This document shows, one piece after another, positions 23,720 through 29,054 of a DNA stretch of 29,054 bases. The translations under genes and the position numbers were made by a program. Position 1 is the stretch's first letter. Each line of letters begins with the position of its first letter. Origin of the DNA: a virus; the IMG/VR virus record IMGVR_UViG_3300028553_000127, positions 1-29,054 of that record; one strand, written 5' to 3'. Under the pieces are notes generated by a model. That model saw only the letters and a list, made by a program, of their open reading frames with translations, was not told the origin of the DNA and ran no database searches.

Positions 23720-24655
23720 ATGACTATTGCAAACAATCTATGGGTTGAAAAGTATCGTCCAGCATGTTTGGATGATATTATTTTGGATGAAAAAACAAAA
23801 GACTTTGTAAAAAAATGTCTAGATAAAAAAACTATTACCCACCTTTTGCTGCACGGAAAACAAGGAATGGGTAAAACATCACTTGCAAAAATCATAGTTA
23901 AAGAACTTGATTGTGACCATCTTTATATCAATGCATCCGATACACGAGGTATAGATACTGTTCGAGATGAAATCAAAAATTTTGTTCAGCTTATGCCAAG
24001 TAACGGAAGCATCCAGGTAGTTATTCTTGATGAGTTTGATGGTTTTACACCAGATGCTATGCGGGCATTGCGAAATATGCTGGAAGAATATTCAGAAACA
24101 AACCGTTTTATTTTTACATGTAATGACATTAATCGTATTATCGAACCAATACGCAGTCGGGTTTATGAAATAAACATAACAAATCCTCCTATCAAAAAGT
24201 GTGTGGAAAGATGTGTCTTTATATTAAAAAATGAAAAGATAGCTTTAAACGAAGAAAATAAAAATATAATTTCCAAAAAAGTTAAAACATTTTATCCAGA
24301 TATACGCAAAATAATATTTGAACTTCAAACTTCATTAGATCTTTCCATCAATTTAAACGATAGTATTGAAAATGTTGATTCGTTTTCAGCTAATCTTTTA
24401 AACAAAATCAAATCCAGTGATTTTGTTGAACTAAGAAAATATATAATTGAAAATGAAAAGAATTTTGATTCTAATTATTATTCCGTTTTAAGAAAAATGT
24501 GTGAAATTATTTTCTATTCAGATATAGGTATAGAAAAGATAAAAAAATGCTTTGTGGAATTGTCAGAAGCAATTTATCGTAGCAAAAATACCTCTGATCA
24601 GGAAATTAATTTCAGTTCCTGTATGTGTAAATTACAGGATATAATTAAGACTTAG
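23720..24655 (+). CDS. gp44: Sliding-clamp loader large subunit (T4 gp44-like), 311 aa
   Basis: gp44 with gp62 opens the gp45 clamp and places it on DNA for the polymerase. The AAA+ motifs are complete: N-terminal W-V-E-K-Y-R-P, Walker A G-K-Q-G-M-G-K-T (46-53), Walker B V-V-I-L-D-E (100-105), sensor 1 F-I-F-T-C-N-D (130-136) and arginine-finger S-R (146-147). The length matches T4 gp44 (319). A weak AGG lies 8 bases before the ATG and there is no late-type box, fitting an early or middle gene. It stands alone among baseplate genes, unlike T4, where it lies with 45 and 62. The TAG stop overlaps the convergent next gene by 11 bases. Confidence 0.93.
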   Translation: MTIANNLWVEKYRPACLDDIILDEKTKDFVKKCLDKKTITHLLLHGKQGMGKTSLAKIIVKELDCDHLYINASDTRGIDTVRDEIKNFVQLMPSNGSIQVVILDEFDGFTPDAMRALRNMLEEYSETNRFIFTCNDINRIIEPIRSRVYEINITNPPIKKCVERCVFILKNEKIALNEENKNIISKKVKTFYPDIRKIIFELQTSLDLSINLNDSIENVDSFSANLLNKIKSSDFVELRKYIIENEKNFDSNYYSVLRKMCEIIFYSDIGIEKIKKCFVELSEAIYRSKNTSDQEINFSSCMCKLQDIIKT

Positions 24656-25253
24656 GAAGATAAGCGTAGGTATAAGAAGCCACGCTAGGATTCTTGTTAC
24701 CTTCAGCTGGACTGGAAGGTATCTTGATATTGGTGTTCTTTAACTCAACTTCAGAAGCAGTATTCTTTCCATTACCACGATCAGTATTTGAAGTTTGATA
24801 AGCAGGATTTGCATATTGAGGGTCGTTGCTTTTTTCTTCTTCAATTTCTTTTGGTTTGATATTGCTATTATTGGGTCTCTTTAACCCCTCTGGAACTTCG
24901 GGTAGATTTGGATAATAATCCTTATACTCAAGAATATCAGCAGGCAAGGTTATAAAATCTTTATAACACCCCGGGGCCAGTTCCAGGGTAATATCACAAT
25001 AAAAATCATCAGCATTGTTTGCTTCAACAAATCCTGGTTGAGTGCTTGGGCGGTTCGTTTTTACAGCACTTATTCTCATTAAAAGACCACTTTCAGCGAA
25101 CTGTTTTGCTTTTTCAAGAATGGCAGATCCTTGTTTTTTAAACCAATCACTCTTTAATGCATTATCTTTTAATTTGACAATATCTCCAGTCAAAAAACCA
25201 CCCCGTGTATATCTGCTAATAAAAGATTCATATAAGCTTGTAAATTTTCTCAT
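24645..25253 (-). CDS. Conserved T4-like phage protein of unknown function, candidate virion protein, 202 aa
   Basis: The motif Y-T-R-G-G-F-L-T-G-D (residues 15-24), the region A-P-G-C-Y-K-D-F-I-T-L-P-A-D, and the P-N-L-P-E-V-P...R-P...I-K-P segment match a protein family I recall as common in marine T4-like phages and without known function. The N-terminus M-R-K-F-T-S-L-Y-E has the same F-x-x-L-Y-E pattern as the gene at 4419, compatible with a capsid-targeting peptide cut after L-Y-E by a gp21-type protease. The last 60 residues are Asn/Ser-rich and probably disordered. A GGTAAATA box ends 6 bases before the ATG. The function is unknown; the virion link is inferred. Confidence 0.65.
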   Translation of the reverse strand: MRKFTSLYESFISRYTRGGFLTGDIVKLKDNALKSDWFKKQGSAILEKAKQFAESGLLMRISAVKTNRPSTQPGFVEANNADDFYCDITLELAPGCYKDFITLPADILEYKDYYPNLPEVPEGLKRPNNSNIKPKEIEEEKSNDPQYANPAYQTSNTDRGNGKNTASEVELKNTNIKIPSSPAEGNKNPSVASYTYAYLPKS

Positions 25254-25259
25254 TTAGAT

Positions 25260-25267
25260 TATTTACC
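25260..25267 (-). promoter_or_regulatory. Late-promoter-like box GGTAAATA for gene 24645-25253
   Basis: GGTAAATA ends 6 bases before the ATG at 25253. It is back to back with the box for gp25 across the 51-base divergent gap. Confidence 0.45.
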
Positions 25268-25286
25268 CTGAAAAACAAACTTTTAT

Positions 25287-25294
25287 AATAAATA
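25287..25294 (+). promoter_or_regulatory. Late-promoter-like box AATAAATA for gp25
   Basis: AATAAATA ends 10 bases before the ATG at 25305; an A/T inverted repeat (25292-25306) overlaps the start codon, but it is weak. Confidence 0.45.
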
Positions 25295-25304
25295 TTTTAA
25301 AAAT

Positions 25305-25778
25305 ATGGCAACTCCTAGTCTTGAATTTTTAAAAAGAGGTAAACTTGTTAGTGACCATATCTATAAAGATATTCAACTAGATTTAGAAAAAAATTATACC
25401 CAAGGTCTTCAATTACGTAACATACGTGAAATCAAAGACTTAAAACCTGATTATGACTTGGAAGCCATAAAAAATAGCTTGTTTAATCTTTTCACAACTC
25501 TTCCAGGTCAAAAAATTCTGAATCCTCCGTATGGATTGAATTTAATGCAATATGTTTTTACAAATTTAACTGAAAATAATGCACGTTTAATGGCCCAAAC
25601 TATTCTGCAAGGTGTAAAAATATTCGAACCTAGGGTCTCCATTTTAAATATAAGTGTGATTGTTAATTTCGACGAAAGCCAATATGATATAAATTTGCGA
25701 ATTTCAGTACCCTCACTAAATCTAGACAGTGTTTCTCTTAAAGGAGTACTTAAGGATAGTGGATATTACTTTATATAA
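25305..25778 (+). CDS. gp25: Baseplate wedge protein, T4 gp25-like, 157 aa
   Basis: gp25 is the small wedge protein that links gp6 and the sheath, with a lysozyme-like fold but no enzyme activity. The signature is clear: T-L-P-G-Q-K-I-L-N-P-P-Y-G-L-N-L, then E-N-N-A-R-L-M-A-Q-T-I-L-Q-G-V-K-I-F-E-P-R-V and a pair of end strands. Length is near T4 gp25 (132) with a small N-terminal extension. It starts a plus-strand run 25-6-PKD, with only 5 bases before gp6. The order 25 then 6 differs from T4, where 25 and 6 lie in separate blocks. Confidence 0.9.
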   Translation: MATPSLEFLKRGKLVSDHIYKDIQLDLEKNYTQGLQLRNIREIKDLKPDYDLEAIKNSLFNLFTTLPGQKILNPPYGLNLMQYVFTNLTENNARLMAQTILQGVKIFEPRVSILNISVIVNFDESQYDINLRISVPSLNLDSVSLKGVLKDSGYYFI

Positions 25779-25783
25779 AATAT

Positions 25784-27622
25784 ATGTCAAACGAAATTAG
25801 CAAAACAGATTTTCCTTTGAATCAAAATGCATATGTTGCTTTTGATGCCCAAAGCTTAAAATCATTGATGTTGGATCAATTGAATCGGGGAGGTGTATTC
25901 ACCGATCAAATATTTGAAGGAAGCAATTTCAATAGTTTATTGGATGTTATTGCTTATAGCTATCACACTCTTTTGTTTTATTTGAATCAAACATCTTCTG
26001 AAAGCATGTTCACCCAATCTCAAATTTTTGAAAACATGAATAGAATTGTTAAATTGATTGATTATAAGCCATTAGGATATCAAACTTGTGTTCTTTCATT
26101 TAATTCTATCGCAAACCAGCAGCTTCCTGTAGGCACATATACCATACCTCGTTACTCGTATTTTATTGTTAATGGAATTAACTATTCTTTCAAAGAGGAT
26201 ATAACATTTACAAAATCATTGTCTGGTACTGTTTCCTTGGATCAGTTGAGCAATAACAATCTTTTGTATCAAGGATCATTTGTTGAATATCCAATTTATT
26301 TTGCCACAGGAGAAGCATTTGAAGTTGTTAGACTTGTTTTAAAAGATCAAAACGGCAATTCTCCATTTGTGGATAATTTTGCTTTTGATGTGTATGTCAA
26401 AGACAATAGAACTTCAGTATGGACCATGTGGAATCGTGTTCCTAATTTATTTTTAAGCAATAATCAAGATTCTGTTTATGAATTGAGATTCAATGAAAAT
26501 GGTCACTATGAAGTTAAATTCGGAAATAATATTACCGGAAGACAATTAAATCCTAGTGATCAAGTTTTAATTTATTATCTAAGAAGTGATGGAACATCAG
26601 GTCAAATAAGTCCAAATATTTTGGATGGTAACAGTCTATTCCTTTTCTCTAGCACCAATTATTCTGCTGTTGTGAATGATACCAAGAGTGATAATCTTGC
26701 ATATTTAAGCCCCTCACAGATTCAATTGTTAAGCTTCACTAACGACAAACCTTCCACTATTTTCGGAGATCCTGAAACAGTAAATGATATCCGAAAGAAC
26801 GCACCGAACACATTTAAACGTCAATATCGTCTTATCACTGCAGAAGATTTTAAAAGCTATATTTTTACCAATTTCAGAAATATTATTCAAGATATTCAGG
26901 TTGTGAATAATCAGGATTATTTGAATACACACATAAAGTATCTGTATGAAATAGGTTTGAAAGCACCTTCATTGGAAAGCCGTCTTTTAGCAAATCAGAT
27001 AACATTTGCCGATACATGCAATTTTAACAATATATATGTTTATCTTGTTCCCCGCATATACGAAGCCAATTCTATTAAAGTTAACAATAATTTCACAACA
27101 GATTCTCAAAAACAATATATTGATAGTTTTGTAGACAGCATAAAATTAACAACCTCTGAAGTTATTTATATGGATCCTGTTTATATGGCATTTAATCTTG
27201 GAATTTCGTTACCAATTGAAACATTAGATAAAGATATTTATCAACAAACAAAAATTGTTATAGTAAAAAGAGCAGATTCTAGAATCAATGATGATGAAAT
27301 TAAAGGTTCTATCATTAGAATTTTTGAAAATTATTTTGATTCAAAAAATTGTGTATTGGGTCAAAACATAAGTTTAACGGAACTTAACAATTCGATAGGT
27401 GAAACAAAAGGTGTTAAAAGCTTTTATACTCAAAGAACTACAGAAGACGGAAGAATTCTTACAACAGATGGTTTAAGTGTTTTGATTTGGAATCCAGTTT
27501 ACGACAAAGAAGATATCATTGTAACAACCCAAAATTATAATCTCGCTTATTTTCAATTTCCTTATCTTTATGATAAAGAAAACTTCTTACAAAGAATTGA
27601 AATAATATCCGAAACAATTTAA
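25784..27622 (+). CDS. gp6: Baseplate wedge protein, T4 gp6-like (baseplate J family), 612 aa
   Basis: gp6 dimers form the continuous ring around the hub that rearranges when the tail contracts. The N-terminus (D-F-P-L-N-Q-N-A-Y-V-A-F-D-A-Q-S-L-K and the E-G-S-N-F-N-S-L-L-D-V-I-A-Y repeat) and the middle (E-L-R-F-N-E-N-G-H-Y-E-V-K-F-G-N-N-I-T-G, a long N-A-P-N-T-F-K-R-Q-Y-R-L-I-T-A-E-D-F segment) are characteristic. The C-terminal domain ends with the strand-rich V-L-I-W-N-P-V-Y-D. Length is close to T4 gp6 (660). The next gene begins 2 bases after the stop. Confidence 0.9.
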   Translation: MSNEISKTDFPLNQNAYVAFDAQSLKSLMLDQLNRGGVFTDQIFEGSNFNSLLDVIAYSYHTLLFYLNQTSSESMFTQSQIFENMNRIVKLIDYKPLGYQTCVLSFNSIANQQLPVGTYTIPRYSYFIVNGINYSFKEDITFTKSLSGTVSLDQLSNNNLLYQGSFVEYPIYFATGEAFEVVRLVLKDQNGNSPFVDNFAFDVYVKDNRTSVWTMWNRVPNLFLSNNQDSVYELRFNENGHYEVKFGNNITGRQLNPSDQVLIYYLRSDGTSGQISPNILDGNSLFLFSSTNYSAVVNDTKSDNLAYLSPSQIQLLSFTNDKPSTIFGDPETVNDIRKNAPNTFKRQYRLITAEDFKSYIFTNFRNIIQDIQVVNNQDYLNTHIKYLYEIGLKAPSLESRLLANQITFADTCNFNNIYVYLVPRIYEANSIKVNNNFTTDSQKQYIDSFVDSIKLTTSEVIYMDPVYMAFNLGISLPIETLDKDIYQQTKIVIVKRADSRINDDEIKGSIIRIFENYFDSKNCVLGQNISLTELNNSIGETKGVKSFYTQRTTEDGRILTTDGLSVLIWNPVYDKEDIIVTTQNYNLAYFQFPYLYDKENFLQRIEIISETI

Positions 27623-27624
27623 AA

Positions 27625-29054
27625 ATGGCATGTACATACGTAAATTTATCTGTCACAAATTATACCAATACTCAGGTTGCTTCAACCTACACATTGGATA
27701 TAACACCCCTGACTTTTATTGCGACATTATCATCTAGTAGCACCTTTTTAAGCGATAGAAGAGGATTATGGAATTTTGGGGACGGTTCATATTCTGAATC
27801 TCTATCAACAAAACACGCATATAAGTGGCCCGGAATATATGATGTTTCTTTTTTTGCATATACAAGCGCAGGCGATTCAATACAAGCATGCCAAACATTT
27901 AAGGTTTCAGCATATAACTATATTGGTAATTTTATAAAAACATCCTATTTAGGAGATGATCAAATCGCATCATATCCTTCTGGACAACCAACAGATGACA
28001 TTATCATATCAAGATTCAATTCTTGGCAGTCATATCCTGCCCTTTCAGCAGATGGTTATACACTTTATTTTTATGCAAGTGGAAGCAATTCAGATTATTT
28101 GGATTTAGATGAATATTCAAAAGATCCTTGGGCGCATCTTCAATCTTATTTCTTTTTTGTAAAAAAAGAAAACAATCGTTTTGAAATCTTAAGCTCTGCA
28201 AAAACAACAATTGAACCGATTTACGTTTCTTTATCAAATGGATCTTTAGTTGAAAGTTCGATTGCGGTTGATGGTTCAGTGTTGGCCGGAACTAGTGGAA
28301 TTGCAATTGTGAATTATGTCGATCAAAAACCAAAAAATTTAACTTCAGAACAACCTGTAATACTATTCACTCAATTAGACATATCAAAGTTTCCCACAAA
28401 AAATAATGTTTTGAATGAGACTCAAAAAGATTTTATTAATTTACCTATTGAAAATTTTTCATCATTAGAAATACCTGTAAAGATACGTTATAACGCTGCT
28501 ACTTCATTAAAAATTTCTTCTAATGGGATTGATGGAGAAGGAAATGAAGATGATTCATTTATCATAAATCCAATAAAATGGCAAAATTATCCAATTTCTT
28601 TCTTTATAAAATTAAAAGATTCCTTTAATTATTCTACAAAACATTATCCTAAACTTAATTTTAACAGAACAAATAATTTTTTTGATATTACTTGTGATCT
28701 TATTTCTTTATCAACACAAAAAGTTATTTCAAATATTCATTTTTATGAAAATACAAATATAAAAAATGTCACACGAACTGGAGGATTTTATGCCGGATAT
28801 TTTGTAAGTGATAATACTCTTGAAAATGTAGCCCTTACAGCATCTGTTAGAGTTTTCGATAATCCTTATTACTTCAAGGATTCTCCTTATGCATGGTTGG
28901 GACAGGGACTGGATTATTATTCTTATATAATTCCTTCCGGTGATGCTGTCGCATCCAAATTGTTCAGATATGGAAAATCAAGAATTTATAATGCATGTGG
29001 TCCTACGTTGTCCATGATTTTATCATCATCATTAAATTCTCCTACCATTTTTTC
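27625..29054 (+). CDS. PKD-domain virion protein, 3' truncated by the window (at least 476 aa)
   Basis: An ATG 2 bases after the gp6 stop opens a frame that is free of stops to the end of the window (at least 476 codons). A PKD-like Ig-fold domain is visible near residues 35-92: W-N-F-G-D-G-S-Y...H-A-Y-K-W-P-G-I-Y-D-V. The rest is Ser/Thr/Asn-rich beta-type sequence without obvious enzymatic motifs. In T4 the gene after 6 is 7, a large wedge protein at the baseplate rim, so this could be a functional replacement for it, or an adhesin-like part of the baseplate. No Shine-Dalgarno site precedes it; it is probably translated from the gp6 message. Confidence 0.7.
   Translation, partial: MACTYVNLSVTNYTNTQVASTYTLDITPLTFIATLSSSSTFLSDRRGLWNFGDGSYSESLSTKHAYKWPGIYDVSFFAYTSAGDSIQACQTFKVSAYNYIGNFIKTSYLGDDQIASYPSGQPTDDIIISRFNSWQSYPALSADGYTLYFYASGSNSDYLDLDEYSKDPWAHLQSYFFFVKKENNRFEILSSAKTTIEPIYVSLSNGSLVESSIAVDGSVLAGTSGIAIVNYVDQKPKNLTSEQPVILFTQLDISKFPTKNNVLNETQKDFINLPIENFSSLEIPVKIRYNAATSLKISSNGIDGEGNEDDSFIINPIKWQNYPISFFIKLKDSFNYSTKHYPKLNFNRTNNFFDITCDLISLSTQKVISNIHFYENTNIKNVTRTGGFYAGYFVSDNTLENVALTASVRVFDNPYYFKDSPYAWLGQGLDYYSYIIPSGDAVASKLFRYGKSRIYNACGPTLSMILSSSLNSPTIF

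Noticed and set aside
25287-25310. A/T inverted repeat over the gp25 start as a further hairpin switch.
   Set aside because: The stem is only six A/T pairs with a 3-base loop and hides no Shine-Dalgarno site, so it is too weak to count.
1-29054. tRNA genes, attachment sites or altered genetic code.
   Set aside because: No cloverleaf or integrase was seen, and TAA, TGA and TAG all close recognised genes (for example gp44 ends in TAG and the gp27-like gene in TGA).

Overview
The window is a gene-dense, AT-rich stretch of a large tailed phage of the T4-like (contractile-tail) type, probably from an uncultured environmental relative distant from T4. Recognisable T4 counterparts include primase C-terminus (gp61), neck protein (gp14), large and small terminase (gp17, gp16), tail sheath (gp18), tail tube (gp19), tube initiator and cap (gp54-like, gp48-like), a long tape measure, baseplate parts (gp26-like x2, gp53, gp27-like, gp25, gp6) and the sliding-clamp loader (gp44). 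No host genes, integrase, tRNA, rRNA or CRISPR was seen. TAA, TGA and TAG all serve as stops, so the standard bacterial code fits. The host cannot be named from the sequence.

Layout. 1-251: end of the primase. 252-2541: small unrecognised genes, one a zinc-ribbon membrane protein and one with a threefold internal repeat. 2520-5644 (minus strand): gp14, a nucleotidyltransferase-fold protein, an intrinsic terminator, an acidic protein and an unknown. 5665-10316: gp17, a tube-fold protein, gp18. 10388-12587: a free-standing homing endonuclease and a small Dps/ferritin-like protein, both sitting between sheath and tube genes. 12628-23245: gp19, gp54-like, two gp26-family proteins, a 997-residue tape measure, gp48-like, gp53-like, gp27-like hub and an unknown. 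23229-25253: gp16-like (minus), gp44 (plus), a conserved unknown (minus). 25305-29054: gp25, gp6 and a PKD-domain protein running off the end. No gene-free stretch exceeds 300 bases. The largest apparent gap (13222-13424) closes if the gp54-like gene starts at an ATT codon.

Regulation. Fifteen genes have a T4-late-promoter-like box (consensus NNTAAATA, twice the perfect TATAAATA) just upstream of the start. In nine of them the box ends only 5-6 bases before the ATG, which predicts leaderless or nearly leaderless late mRNAs; Shine-Dalgarno sites are mostly absent there. Three other genes (starts 1073, 10388, 13263) have the box inside a hairpin. In two of these the downstream arm holds the ribosome-binding site, an arrangement like that known for T4 lysozyme and I-TevI, where read-through mRNA is silent and late-initiated mRNA is translated.

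Most genes together build and fill the virion: terminase packages DNA, gp14 joins head to tail, and sheath, tube, tape measure, hub and wedge proteins make the contractile tail. Protein names rest on motif recognition by eye, not on database searches.
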